Part shown: in pieces, positions 27,239-36,560 of the stretch
Numbering within the stretch: the first letter of the stretch is position 1
Layout of the letters: each line of letters starts with the position of its first letter
NCBI GenBank assembly: GCA_019694165.1
Contig: JAIBCL010000027.1
Location: 18,190 to 82,189 of the forward strand
Reading direction: 5' to 3'
Source: Verrucomicrobiaceae bacterium
GTDB taxonomy: Bacteria; Verrucomicrobiota; Verrucomicrobiia; Verrucomicrobiales; Verrucomicrobiaceae
DNA: 64,000 nt
Translations under genes and position numbers: made by a program
The notes under the pieces: generated by a model
Seen by the model: only the letters and a program-made list of their open reading frames with translations
Told to the model about the DNA's origin: nothing
Databases searched by the model: none

Positions 27239-29055
27239 TGCCAGGGAATCCCAAAAAATGGCTCACAGGGGTGGCAGCGGTGGCAGCACTGATTGCTATC
27301 TATCTGTTCTTCGGCCGCGGCACTGCCGCGGTCAAGGAGGTCCCTGTCTTCACGGCGCAGAAAGGGCCGCTCCAGATCAGCGTGCTGCAGGGCGGCGAGA
27401 TCCGCGCGCTGCAAAACCTTGAGATCAAGTCCGAGATCGAGACCCCCACAAAAATCCTCAGCATCATTCCCGAGGGCTACGTCGTCACCGAGGAGGACGT
27501 GAAGGACGGCAAGGTGCTCGTCGAACTGGACAATTCGGACATCAAGCAGCGCATCGTCGATCACGAAATCCAGTTCCAGACCACCGTGGCCGCATACATC
27601 GAGGCCGACGAGCAGCGCGACATCCAGCGCAGTGACAACCTCAGCATGTTCCGCGAGACCAAGGAGGCCGCGCTCTTTGCGCTCATGGATTTTGAGAAGT
27701 ACCTCGGCAAGCAGGCTGCGGCCGGCATCCTCAAGTCGGCCGGACTGCCGGAGAGTGTCAATGCCTTTGACGCCTTCATCACCGCGACCGAGGCCGCATC
27801 CAACGCGCCCGTCTTGCGATCACTCGACGGCAGGGACAAAAGCAAAAGCCCGGCGGGCGGCGATGCCGCTGCCAAGCCCGCGCCGAAGAAATCCGCCGGG
27901 CACGAGCGCGTGAATTTCATCTCCTTCCTCAAGGAAGACGCGCTCGAAGACGGTGATGCCCAGCAGAAGCTCCGCCAGTTGGGCGACGAGCTGCTGCTGC
28001 ACAAGGCCGAGGTCGCCGTGGCCGAGCAGACGTACGAGTCGTCGGCCCGTCTCGAGGCGAAGAAATTCATCACCGCCACCGCGCTGAAGAACGACGAGGT
28101 AAACCTCGAAAAGGCAAAGCTTGCGGTGAAGACGGCGGAGACGTCCCTCGACCTCTTCAAGAAGTACGAATTTCCCAAGGAGTGCGAAACGCGGCTCGGG
28201 AACTACCGCGAAGTGCTCGACAAAGTGGAGCGCACCGTGCGCTCGAACCGTGCGCGCATGGCGCAGTCCGAGTCGAAGTTCAGCACCGCCAAGCGCCGCT
28301 ATGAAGTGGAACTGGAAAAGAAGGAGGACCTCGAGCGGCAGCTCAAGGCCTGCGTCATCAAGGCCACCCAGCCCGGCATCGTGGCCTATGGTGATCTGAA
28401 CGCCAGTGCCTCCGCCCGTTACAATGAATCCATCGAGGAAGGCTCCAGCGTGCGGCTGCGCCAGACCATCCTCACCATCCCCGACATGTCGCAGATGGGA
28501 GCGCATGTGAACGTCCACGAGTCCCAGGTCAAGAAAGTGAAGCTTGGCCAGCGCGTACTCGTGCGCGTCGATGCCGAGCCGGGCAAGGTGCTCGATGCCC
28601 AGGTGGCGGAGCTGGCCCTGCTGCCGGACTCCACCAGCACCCGTTACACGCCAAACGTGAAGGTTTACCCCTGCACCATCCACATCCAGGGCACCCATGA
28701 CTGGCTGAAGCCGGGCATGAACGCCAAGGTGGACATCATCGTCGATGATCTCGACGACGTGCTCTTCGTGCCCGTCCAGTCCATCGAGGTCGAGAACGAC
28801 CACCACTTCTGTTACGTCAGCACCGGCTCCAAGCTTGAGCGTCGCGAGATCACCACCGGCCTCTTCAATGATGAATTCATCGAAGTCCGCAGCGGGCTGG
28901 ATGTCGGCGAGGCCGTCGCCCTCGCACTGCCGCAGAAGAGCATGCTCGATGAGCAGCAGCAGCCGAAGGCGGCCGAGCACGAGCAGCCGGCCCACCGGGT
29001 GGCCAGGACGACACCGGAAGCCGCCGCGGCGGGCAAGAACATCGCCCGCCGCTAA
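27235..29055 (+). CDS. MacA/HlyD-type periplasmic adaptor, unusually long
   Basis: Starts at ATG 27235, which overlaps the TGA of the TolC-type gene. N-terminal membrane anchor (KKWLTGVAAVAALIAIYLFF), a lipoyl half-motif (QISVLQGGEIRALQNLEIKS), a very long helical region (about 110-380) and then the return lipoyl half (VIKATQPGIVAYGDL) and beta-barrel and membrane-proximal domains (GMNAKVDIIVDDLDDVLFVP). About 606 residues, against roughly 370 for E. coli MacA. The excess is an Ala/Lys-rich stretch near 190-235 and an extended alpha-hairpin. Function: link between the inner-membrane ABC pump and the TolC-like duct. Confidence 0.87.
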   Translation: MMPGNPKKWLTGVAAVAALIAIYLFFGRGTAAVKEVPVFTAQKGPLQISVLQGGEIRALQNLEIKSEIETPTKILSIIPEGYVVTEEDVKDGKVLVELDNSDIKQRIVDHEIQFQTTVAAYIEADEQRDIQRSDNLSMFRETKEAALFALMDFEKYLGKQAAAGILKSAGLPESVNAFDAFITATEAASNAPVLRSLDGRDKSKSPAGGDAAAKPAPKKSAGHERVNFISFLKEDALEDGDAQQKLRQLGDELLLHKAEVAVAEQTYESSARLEAKKFITATALKNDEVNLEKAKLAVKTAETSLDLFKKYEFPKECETRLGNYREVLDKVERTVRSNRARMAQSESKFSTAKRRYEVELEKKEDLERQLKACVIKATQPGIVAYGDLNASASARYNESIEEGSSVRLRQTILTIPDMSQMGAHVNVHESQVKKVKLGQRVLVRVDAEPGKVLDAQVAELALLPDSTSTRYTPNVKVYPCTIHIQGTHDWLKPGMNAKVDIIVDDLDDVLFVPVQSIEVENDHHFCYVSTGSKLERREITTGLFNDEFIEVRSGLDVGEAVALALPQKSMLDEQQQPKAAEHEQPAHRVARTTPEAAAAGKNIARR

Positions 29056-29081
29056 GGGCGGAGCGGCCACATCGTGCACGC

Positions 29082-29813
29082 ATGACTGAGAGCCAGTCCT
29101 CTCCCATCATCAAGCTCGTGGACGTCCGCAAGAGCTACCAGATGGGAGCGCTCACCACCCAGGTGGTCCAAGGCATCTCCCTGGACATCCATGCCGGCGA
29201 GTACGTCTGCATCATGGGACCGTCCGGCTGCGGGAAGAGCACGCTGCTCAATCTCCTCGGCTGCCTCGACCAGCCCACCTCCGGCGACTACTTCCTGGGC
29301 GGCAAGAACGTCGCGCATCTTGATGACGATGCGCTCTCCGAGGTCCGCTGCCGCAACCTCGGCTTCATCTTCCAGAGCTACAATCTCATCCAGCAGCTCA
29401 CCGTGATCGAAAACATCGCCGTTCCGCTCTACTATCGCGGCGCATCCGACAAGGAGATGCGCGAAAAGGCCGAGAGGCTCGCCGCGCAGGTGGGGCTCTC
29501 CCACCGCCTGCATCACAAGCCCAATGAACTCTCCGGCGGCCAGCAGCAGCGCGTCGCCATCGCGCGCGCCCTGGTGAACGATCCGCTCGTCATTCTCGCC
29601 GATGAAGCCACCGGCAATCTCGATTCGAAGTCCGGCCAGGAAATCCTCGGTATTTTCGATGAACTCAACGCGCAGGGAAAGACGCTCGTTTTCGTCACCC
29701 ACGACGAGCGCATGGTCCGGCGTTGCAAACGCATCGTGCGCTTGGAGGACGGCGTCATCGCCCATGACATCCCCGGCGGACCCGCCGCGCCCGCGCTTGC
29801 CGCCGCCGCATGA
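29082..29813 (+). CDS. MacB-type ABC transporter ATP-binding protein
   Basis: 243 residues with Walker A GPSGCGKST, Q-loop GFIFQSYNLIQQLTVIENIA, signature [14 protein letters not shown], Walker B VILADEATGNLDS and switch His VTHDERM. It follows the adaptor gene by 26 bases and precedes the permease, so ATPase and permease are separate proteins, unlike E. coli MacB where they are fused. Provides ATP hydrolysis for the tripartite exporter. Confidence 0.93.
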   Translation: MTESQSSPIIKLVDVRKSYQMGALTTQVVQGISLDIHAGEYVCIMGPSGCGKSTLLNLLGCLDQPTSGDYFLGGKNVAHLDDDALSEVRCRNLGFIFQSYNLIQQLTVIENIAVPLYYRGASDKEMREKAERLAAQVGLSHRLHHKPNELSGGQQQRVAIARALVNDPLVILADEATGNLDSKSGQEILGIFDELNAQGKTLVFVTHDERMVRRCKRIVRLEDGVIAHDIPGGPAAPALAAAA

Positions 29814-29878
29814 CGCGGTGAGGAGGCGCGCTTCCTTCGTTGATTTGATCCACCCACCATCCACCACTCATCCGGCCC

Positions 29879-31201
29879 TTGTCCTTCCTTGCCCGACATC
29901 CCGTCCTCCGCCTCATCGCCTCGCCGCAGCATCTGTGGCGCACGGTGTCGCTCGGGCTGAAGACAATCTGGCTGCACAAGCTCCGCTCGTTTCTCACGGC
30001 GCTCGGCGTGGTGTTCGGCGTGGCCTCGGTGGTGGCCATGCTCGCCATCGGTGAAGGCGCCAGCCACGAGGCGCAGGAGCAGATCAAGAAGCTCGGCAGC
30101 CAGAACATCATCCTGGAGAGCGTCAAACCGCCCGACAGCCAGGGCGGTGCGGCCGAGACGCGCAGCATGGTCATCGAGTACGGCCTCACGGCTCGCGACA
30201 TCGAGCAAATCCGCCGCACCGTGCCGGGCATCTCCATTGTCGTGCCCAGCCGCATCCTCACCGAGATCATTTGGAATCTCGACCGCAAGGTGGACGGCCA
30301 GATCGGCGGCGTGCTCCCCATTTATCCACAGATGCGGAACCGCCGGATGCTGCTGGGCCGCTTCATCAGCGACCTTGAGCAACAGGAGCGCCTTCCCGTT
30401 TGTGTGCTGAACCAGTCCGCCGCCGCGAAGCTCTTCCCTCTCGATACGCCCACCGGCAAGTCCGTGCGCGTCCGCGGCTACTACTACAAGATCACCGGTG
30501 TGATCGAGGACGAAACGAAGCAGGGCGGCGGCGGTGGCGGCGGCTCGTCATCGAGCAACTCGACGGCGCAGATTTTCATCCCCGACACCACGCTCAACGA
30601 CCAGTTCGGCGAGACCTTCTTCCGCTACAAGACGGGCGGCTTCGAGGCCGAGAAGGTGGCCTTCCACGAGGCCGTCGTGCGCGTGAACGACACCGCGCAG
30701 GTGATGAGCCGCGCGGAGGCCATCAAGCAGATTCTCACCACCAATCACAAGAAGGAGGACTGGCGCATGATCGTGCCCATCGAGCTCCTGCGCCAGGCGG
30801 AGCGCACGAAGCAGATATTCAGCATCGTGCTCGGCTCCATTGCCGCCATTTCGCTGCTCGTCGGCGGCATCGGCATCATGAACATCATGCTCGCCAGCGT
30901 CACGGAGCGCACGCGCGAGATCGGCATCCGGCGCGCGCTTGGTGCGCGGCAGGCGGACATCGTCTTGCAGTTCCTCATCGAGACCACGCTCCTCGCCGGG
31001 GTGGGCGGCGTCATCGGCGTCGTGGTCGGCCTCGCCATTCCCATCGCCGTCAGCCACTTCGCCGGCGTGACCACCGTCGTCAAAGCCTGGGCTCCCGCGC
31101 TCGCCTTTTCCATCTCCGTGCTCACCGGCATCGCCTTCGGCATCTACCCCGCCCGCCGCGCCGCGCGCATGAACCCCGTCGAGGCGCTGCGGCACGAGTG
31201 A
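29879..31201 (+). CDS. MacB-type ABC transporter permease
   Basis: 440 residues from a TTG start at 29879 (MSFLARHPVLRLIASPQ). TM1 (FLTALGVVFGVASVVAMLAIG) is followed by a large periplasmic domain (about 60-310) with a glycine- and serine-rich loop near 215, and then three C-terminal helices of the FtsX domain, including GIGIMNIMLASVTERTREIG and the ending ARRAARMNPVEALRHE. These are signatures of MacB-like mechanotransmission permeases, which extrude lipoproteins, peptides or antibiotics via TolC. Substrate unknown. The upstream gap is 65 bases. Confidence 0.9.
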   Translation: MSFLARHPVLRLIASPQHLWRTVSLGLKTIWLHKLRSFLTALGVVFGVASVVAMLAIGEGASHEAQEQIKKLGSQNIILESVKPPDSQGGAAETRSMVIEYGLTARDIEQIRRTVPGISIVVPSRILTEIIWNLDRKVDGQIGGVLPIYPQMRNRRMLLGRFISDLEQQERLPVCVLNQSAAAKLFPLDTPTGKSVRVRGYYYKITGVIEDETKQGGGGGGGSSSSNSTAQIFIPDTTLNDQFGETFFRYKTGGFEAEKVAFHEAVVRVNDTAQVMSRAEAIKQILTTNHKKEDWRMIVPIELLRQAERTKQIFSIVLGSIAAISLLVGGIGIMNIMLASVTERTREIGIRRALGARQADIVLQFLIETTLLAGVGGVIGVVVGLAIPIAVSHFAGVTTVVKAWAPALAFSISVLTGIAFGIYPARRAARMNPVEALRHE

Positions 31202-31483
31202 GCGCGGCGCTGGGGGTTGATGGTTGAGAGTTGATGGTTGACAGACTTCCGCGGGCGCGGTCAGGACATGAGCGACGCTTTCGGCGAAGCCATGAGCACT
31301 TCCCCTGCCGCCGAGTCCGGCCGGTGTCATGCACGGACATGTGTCGCGCGTCCCTTCGCCGAACTCAATCCATTTCCCCTTCTCCCATTCCAAAATTCCA
31401 ACCTTCCCTCATTCCATCCTCCCCTGTTCCCCTCCATCATTCCATTGCGCCGCGCGCCGTCCTGTCCACCATCCGCGCCCTCC

Positions 31484-33358
31484 ATGCTTTCCGTCTCGAA
31501 TGCCAGCAAGACCTACGCGGGCCGCACCTTGTTCAGCGGCGTGTCGTTTCACATCAATCGCGGCGAGAAGATCGGCCTCATCGGCCCGAACGGTGCCGGG
31601 AAGTCCACCCTCTTCTCGCTCCTGCTTGGCGAGGCCGCGCCTGATGACGGCCAGATCACGATGGAGAAAGGCATCACCCTCGGCTTTCTTCCGCAGGAGA
31701 GCGCGCCGGTCGATGACGTGACGGTGCTCGATCTCGCCACCGGCCACCTCCACGAGCACAGCCGCTGGGAGGACGAGCCGAAGGCCAAGCGCATTCTCAG
31801 CGGCCTCGCCTTCCGCGAGAGCGACTTCACGCGCAATGCGCGCACGCTCAGCGGCGGCTGGGTGATGCGCGCGCACCTCGCTCGTCTGCTCGTCCAGGAG
31901 CCTGACCTGCTGCTGCTCGACGAGCCGACGAACCATCTCGACCTCGAGTCGCTCATCTGGTTCCAGGACTATCTGAAGAGCTATCCCGGAGCGATCCTCA
32001 TGATTTCCCACGACCGCGAGTTCCTGAACCAACTGACGGACTCCATCCTCGAAATCGCCCACGGCAAAGTGGTCCGCTACCGCGGGAATTACGACGATTA
32101 CCTCCGCGAAAAGGCTGCGCGCGAGGAGCAACTCCAGGGCGCCTACGACAACCAGCAGCGCGAGATCGCGAAGCTCAAGACCTTCGCCGACCGCTTCAAG
32201 GCCAAGGCCAACTTCGCCTCCCGCGCACAGGACAAGCTCAAGATGATCGACCGCATGGAGAAGATCGAGGCGCCCGTGGCCGCGGAGAAGACGGTGAAAT
32301 TCCGTTTTCCGCAGCCGCAGCGTTCAGGCCAGCGCGTGATCGCGCTCAAGGACGTGGACTTCGCCTACGGCGCCCAGCCGGTTTATGCGGGGTTGCATTT
32401 CGAGATCGAGCGCGGGCAGCGCATCGTGCTGGTGGGGCCGAACGGCGCGGGCAAGTCCACGCTGCTCAAGCTGCTGGCCGATGCGTTGCAGCCGCAGGCG
32501 GGCCGGCGCGAACTCGGCCACAACGTCAAGCCCGGCTACTTCGCGCAGTATCGCGGCGACGTGCTGAACATGCGCCACTCCGTGCTCCAGTCCGCCATGG
32601 ATTTGCCCAGCCGCCCTGGAGAGCAACTCGCGCGCACCATCCTGGGTTCGTTTCTTTTTCGTGGTGACGATGTCTTCAAGCCCGTCGGCATTCTCAGCGG
32701 TGGTGAGAAATCACGCCTCGCGCTCGTGCGCCTGCTGCTCGATCCGCCAAACCTTCTGCTCATGGACGAGCCCACCACGCATCTCGACATGGGCAGCATC
32801 GACGCACTTGTGGCCGCGCTCGAAGACTACGAAGGCACGCTCGTTTTCATCAGCCACGATGTCTATTTCATCCGCGCCATGGCGCGCAGCGTCGTCCACA
32901 TCGCCGCCGGCGTGCTTACCCCCTACGCGGGAGACTACCAGTATTACCTCGACAAGACACGCGCCACCTCCGCCCGCGAGGCGCTCACCGCCACGCTCAC
33001 CAATCAGCAGCCGCGGGAATGGCAGCCGGCGTCCGCCGCCACGTCGTCATCGGGCGGTGGAAAAACCAAGGAGCAAAAGCGCCTCGAAGCCGAGGCGCGC
33101 AACGCCCGCGCCAGGGAGCGTCGTGAGCTGGAACAGCGCATCGCCGCCGGGGAGACAACTTCGGCCCGGCTCGAGTCACGCCGGGACGAACTCCACGCGC
33201 TCCTGCGCGATCCCGCCACCTACGCCGACGGTGCCAAGGCAATTGCACTGCAGCACGAACTCGAAACCGTGGATGCGGAGATCGCGTCCGTCACCGCCCG
33301 ATGGGAGCAGGACACCGCCGCGCTCGAAGCACTCGCCGCGCCGCTGCCCGCCGGCTGA
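31484..33358 (+). CDS. ABC-F family ATPase (ribosome-associated type)
   Basis: 624 residues from ATG 31484 (MLSVSNASKTYAG). Two nucleotide-binding domains: Walker A GPNGAGKST in both, signatures LSGGWVMRAHLARLL and LSGGEKSRLALVRLL, Walker B LLLLDEPTNHLDLES and LLLMDEPTTHLDMGS. A charged linker of about 80 residues (YDDYLREKAAREEQLQGAYD) joins them, and a C-terminal coiled coil (about 540-620) follows. There are no membrane segments. ABC-F proteins bind the ribosomal E site and affect translation or antibiotic resistance. The upstream region (31202-31483) is pyrimidine-rich and shows no clear promoter. Confidence 0.92.
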   Translation: MLSVSNASKTYAGRTLFSGVSFHINRGEKIGLIGPNGAGKSTLFSLLLGEAAPDDGQITMEKGITLGFLPQESAPVDDVTVLDLATGHLHEHSRWEDEPKAKRILSGLAFRESDFTRNARTLSGGWVMRAHLARLLVQEPDLLLLDEPTNHLDLESLIWFQDYLKSYPGAILMISHDREFLNQLTDSILEIAHGKVVRYRGNYDDYLREKAAREEQLQGAYDNQQREIAKLKTFADRFKAKANFASRAQDKLKMIDRMEKIEAPVAAEKTVKFRFPQPQRSGQRVIALKDVDFAYGAQPVYAGLHFEIERGQRIVLVGPNGAGKSTLLKLLADALQPQAGRRELGHNVKPGYFAQYRGDVLNMRHSVLQSAMDLPSRPGEQLARTILGSFLFRGDDVFKPVGILSGGEKSRLALVRLLLDPPNLLLMDEPTTHLDMGSIDALVAALEDYEGTLVFISHDVYFIRAMARSVVHIAAGVLTPYAGDYQYYLDKTRATSAREALTATLTNQQPREWQPASAATSSSGGGKTKEQKRLEAEARNARARERRELEQRIAAGETTSARLESRRDELHALLRDPATYADGAKAIALQHELETVDAEIASVTARWEQDTAALEALAAPLPAG

Positions 33359-33758
33359 ACGACGCCGTACAGCGAAACTGGCGCGAGCCGCCGGCTCGCC
33401 GCGAGTGCGAGAACAAAAGCAGATCGAACTGCGAGCGCGCGACTGCGACCGGGCCGGTCGCGCCACTTTTGACTGCTGCAAATGGCGGCTCACATGCCGA
33501 TGGGTTCTGCGTCGTTATGGGTATCGTTGCGGCGCTTACCGGTTTCGTCGGCTGGTCCGCCGAGTTGGATGACGGAGGGGCGACGCTTCGCCGTTGCCGC
33601 AGTCTTCGATCAACCAGTACCAAGAACAAGGCGCCGCCGAATTTCGTGCCCGACTTCGTCAAACGCTCCGCCGGCAACTTCATCCGGAATAACGTGCGAT
33701 GCTGCGCTCACGGGCTGCGCTTCATCACCTGATGAACATGATGCGGTGACCAGGCCGG
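33359..33758. other. 400-base gap without a convincing gene
   Basis: Short open frames exist on both strands, but none has a family pattern, a hydrophobic leader or coherent codon use. I see no tRNA, terminator or inverted repeat of note. It separates the ABC-F gene from the end of the convergent subtilase operon. Confidence 0.6.
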
Positions 33759-34499
33759 TCACTTCCCGCCACCGGACTTCTTGATGTCCTCCAGATAGGA
33801 ACCGAATGTGGAAAAGAGCAGATGGAGTCCCTGGCTGCCGCCTGCCATCAGGGAGGCGGTGAGGAAGATGTCGAAGGCCTGGAACCAGCCGGTCGGCGAG
33901 ACCGGCTTGCCGTCCGCTCCAGCGGGAAACTGGAACAACTGGCCGAGCAGCCGGATGCCGAGCAATCCACCGATGGTGGCCAGGAAGAAACTCAGCGCCA
34001 CGGCTTTGCGCCGCGTGTCCGCGTCGTACTCGGCAACGGCTTTCTTTGCTTCGGCGGCACCGGTCTTTTCGCTCGCCGCCTTGCCTGACGCGGCTTCTGC
34101 CTTCTGCTGCGCTTCTTGCGCCTGTTCTACCGCTTTCTGGGCAGCCTCCGCATTCTGCACGCCGGCCATGCCCTGCATTTGCACCAGTGCTTTCTGCGCG
34201 GTCGCAGCCTGCTCGGCGGCGTGCGCCGCATTCGTTTCCGCCACGCGGGCTTGGTCAACTGCGTGCTCGGCCGTGATGTCTTTCTGGTCGCCCTCCTTCG
34301 CGCGCGGGACGCCGATGAGCACCTCGACCGCGCGTTCGATGATCAGCGTGAGGGCGAAAATGCCCGAGGTGATGTTGCCGAGGTTTTGCGCGAGATCGGT
34401 GCGCATTTGCAGTTGGGCCGCGGCCTTCCAACTGAAGAAGACGAGCAGGATGGCGGCGGCGGCCCAGAACAACGGAGTCAGAGAAGGCGTCTTGGACAT
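33759..34499 (-). CDS. Four-helix membrane protein with Ala-rich coiled coil, unknown
   Basis: 246 residues starting at ATG 34499. Two N-terminal membrane helices (LFWAAAAILLVFFSWKAA and ITSGIFALTLIIERAVEVLI) are followed by a soluble Ala/Gln/Glu-rich coiled coil (about 75-160) and two C-terminal helices (AVALSFFLATIGGLLGIRLLG and FQAFDIFLTASLMAGGSQGL), ending in a short basic tail. I do not recognise the family. It is last in a minus-strand run with the subtilase, the small protein and the chitosanase-like fusion, with gaps of 17, 124 and 78 bases. Holin-like pore formation is only one possibility. Confidence 0.75.
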   Translation of the reverse strand: MSKTPSLTPLFWAAAAILLVFFSWKAAAQLQMRTDLAQNLGNITSGIFALTLIIERAVEVLIGVPRAKEGDQKDITAEHAVDQARVAETNAAHAAEQAATAQKALVQMQGMAGVQNAEAAQKAVEQAQEAQQKAEAASGKAASEKTGAAEAKKAVAEYDADTRRKAVALSFFLATIGGLLGIRLLGQLFQFPAGADGKPVSPTGWFQAFDIFLTASLMAGGSQGLHLLFSTFGSYLEDIKKSGGGK

Positions 34500-34577
34500 G
34501 ATCGTGATCGGGTGGGTGTGTGGATGTGATTTATGCGATGCGGAAAAGAATACAGGCCGGAGGGGGGGGCAGCTGTG

Positions 34578-36071
34578 TCACACCGGTCGCGGCCACGCCG
34601 CGTGCACATGAGTGCCGTGCCCTGGATCGCCCGGGCCAAGCACCTCGGTGGCACCCAAGGTGCGGCACAGGTTCTTGAAAGCCGGCACATCGGGGTTTGA
34701 AGCGCTGACTCCGTGGCCGTTGATGACATTGAAATCAGCGGCTACTCCCGCGTAGTGCCGCGAGTTTGCGCTGTGCGAGCCTCCGGCGATCTCGGAGACG
34801 GAGAAGCGGTACTGCCCCGCCAGTGCGATGAGTCCGTGCAGCAGCCGCTCGTCCAGCGGCACGGTGCCTCCCGGAGCGGTGCCGTAGCTGCTGCGCTGCG
34901 CGTGCAGGCCGGCTGCGGTGTCCGTCATGTTTTGCCGCGCGTTGGCCTGGTCGGAAACGCCGGAGGCGTGCACGGTCGCCAGTGTGATGTTCGGGTTCGA
35001 CAGGATCGCGTTGGCGAGCGCTGGCGCCGACGAATCATCGCCGTGCTCGCCGAAGACGTGCATCAAACCGCCCCCTGCGGCTTCGAGTGCCGACACCAGA
35101 GGCATCGCGCGCTTGGCGGCGGGTGATGCCGCCGTCCGCACCGGCGCGAAGGTTTCAGGATCACCGAGGAAGGGGATGTCATCGTCCGCGCCAGCTTCGG
35201 CTGCGGTCGCCGCCATGAGGCCAGCCGCGGATGGCGCAGCCATGCCTGATGCGCCCGTGTCATCCACGAGCACGCCGTTCGCATTGACGGGGAGCATGGC
35301 CAGGTCCCAGTTTCCGCGCGCGGCCTCGCGGCGCAGGTCGCGCGTGCGGTAAGCGCTGGCCCGCACGGCGGGTCGGTGGTGATTGAGCAGCCAGTTGTGC
35401 CGCACCTCGACATACTGCGCGATCCATGTGCGCTCGTCGCCGCCGGCGGCCGGCGGGCGCTCTGGAAAACGCGCACGCAGGAAGTCGAGAATGCCGCCGC
35501 TCTGGATGAAGGAGTCGTAAATGACCAGGGCGGAGAGCGCGAGTGTGAAACCGTTGGCATCGGCCCACTCCATCGCCGGCTGGAAGTAGCGCCGGTCGAA
35601 GAACACATCTTGTGTCTGCTTCATCACGGGATCCTCGTCGCCGGCGCGTCGCAGCAGGGAGATGAAATGCGAGTCATTGACCAGCGCCTCGCGCCCGATG
35701 CGCGGCAAGTATGGCGCGAGATCGCCGGAGTACTTGCCGCCCGCTTCCGAGTACATCCGCACCAGCTCGCGCAGGTTCCCGTATTCGGTGGTCTGCGACC
35801 GCCCGTATGTGATCTGCCGGATGTCGTTCGGGCCGTCCTCGTAAATGGTCACGTTGCCGTAGTCGCCTTCGGCGCTGCCTGTCTCGAAGGCATTGAGCAC
35901 CCGCTCGCAGACGAGCCGCTGTCCGGCGCTGAGCGTGACGGCCATGGCAGATCCACCTTCGTGTGCCAGCGCTGCCATCGACGCGGACACGGCACGGGAC
36001 GGAGACTTGCGGCGAGACGGCGTTTTCGACCGGCGTGGTGCCGCTGGTTTGCGTGTGGAAGATCTTTTCAT
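34578..36071 (-). CDS. GH46 chitosanase-like domain fused to an M15-type peptidase-like domain
   Basis: ATG 36071 (MKRSSTRKPAAPRRSKTPSR) is preferred over 36161. No signal peptide; residues 1-35 are Arg/Lys/Ser/Pro-rich. Residues about 50-290 match GH46 chitosanase/lysozyme-superfamily proteins: catalytic Glu in NAFETGSAEGDYGN (near 63) and the following acidic segment YEDGPNDIRQITYGRSQTTE, then WIAQYVEVRHNWLLNHH. After an Ala-rich linker, the last 110 residues have SANSRHYAGVAADFN (near 436) and HGTHVHAAWP (near 487), a metal-ligand arrangement like M15/D-Ala-D-Ala carboxypeptidases. It could cut both glycan and peptide of a wall polymer. Confidence 0.75.
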   Translation of the reverse strand: MKRSSTRKPAAPRRSKTPSRRKSPSRAVSASMAALAHEGGSAMAVTLSAGQRLVCERVLNAFETGSAEGDYGNVTIYEDGPNDIRQITYGRSQTTEYGNLRELVRMYSEAGGKYSGDLAPYLPRIGREALVNDSHFISLLRRAGDEDPVMKQTQDVFFDRRYFQPAMEWADANGFTLALSALVIYDSFIQSGGILDFLRARFPERPPAAGGDERTWIAQYVEVRHNWLLNHHRPAVRASAYRTRDLRREAARGNWDLAMLPVNANGVLVDDTGASGMAAPSAAGLMAATAAEAGADDDIPFLGDPETFAPVRTAASPAAKRAMPLVSALEAAGGGLMHVFGEHGDDSSAPALANAILSNPNITLATVHASGVSDQANARQNMTDTAAGLHAQRSSYGTAPGGTVPLDERLLHGLIALAGQYRFSVSEIAGGSHSANSRHYAGVAADFNVINGHGVSASNPDVPAFKNLCRTLGATEVLGPGDPGHGTHVHAAWPRPV

Positions 36072-36195
36072 CGGGATGTGTTTTGGTTTTCGGAATTGGA
36101 GATGCAGCAAAAAGTCCGCACCGGTGAATCTCGCCGTCACGCCGACATGAACGGCGGACAAAGCGTCCGCTGGAGATCCGGCGCGGAATCGAGGC

Positions 36196-36543
36196 TCACC
36201 CGTGGCTTTCCATCAGCACGTTCGGCAGCACGGTCACATCTGCTGCGCGGGCCAGCGCACTTTCCGGCGCTGCGAGGGCGTGCAGTGTATCGCGCCCGGC
36301 CTGCACGATCGCCTGGCCGGTGGCGGCGAGAATGCGCACGGCGGATGGGTCGAGTTTCGTGGTGCGGGTGAGCGCGCCGAGACGCTGTCGCACATGATCG
36401 TGCATCACGCGGATGCGCTCCGCGCGAGTCGTCGCCTTGGCGAGCAATTCCTCCGACGGCGGGTGGAAGTGAAGCACCAGCGCGAGCTGGTCCGCGGGCA
36501 AATCCTCGCGGGCCAGCCAATCGTGCACGGCGGGGTCGATCAT
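36196..36543 (-). CDS. Small protein, possible I9-like subtilase inhibitor
   Basis: 115 residues, starting 17 bases after the subtilase stop. Predicted order is strand (LALVLHFHP), helix (SEELLAKATTRAERIRVMHD to LGAL), strand (AVRILAATGQAIVQAG), helix (ESALARAAD), strand (VTVLPN). This order and the final short strand resemble subtilisin propeptide/I9 inhibitors. Direct coupling to a subtilase gene supports a stand-alone inhibitor or folding aid. I cannot show homology by eye, and another role remains possible. No signal peptide. Confidence 0.6.
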   Translation of the reverse strand: MIDPAVHDWLAREDLPADQLALVLHFHPPSEELLAKATTRAERIRVMHDHVRQRLGALTRTTKLDPSAVRILAATGQAIVQAGRDTLHALAAPESALARAADVTVLPNVLMESHG

Positions 36544-36560
36544 GGTGGCGGAGCGTCACG

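Noticed and set aside
31202..31483. CT-rich stretch before the ABC-F gene, considered as a leader peptide or attenuator
   Set aside because: No stem pairs or leader ORF with a clear ribosome-binding site could be seen.
33291..33683. Minus-strand frame of 130 residues in the gap after the ABC-F gene
   Set aside because: It overlaps the ABC-F end, has mixed low-complexity sequence and no recognisable domain.
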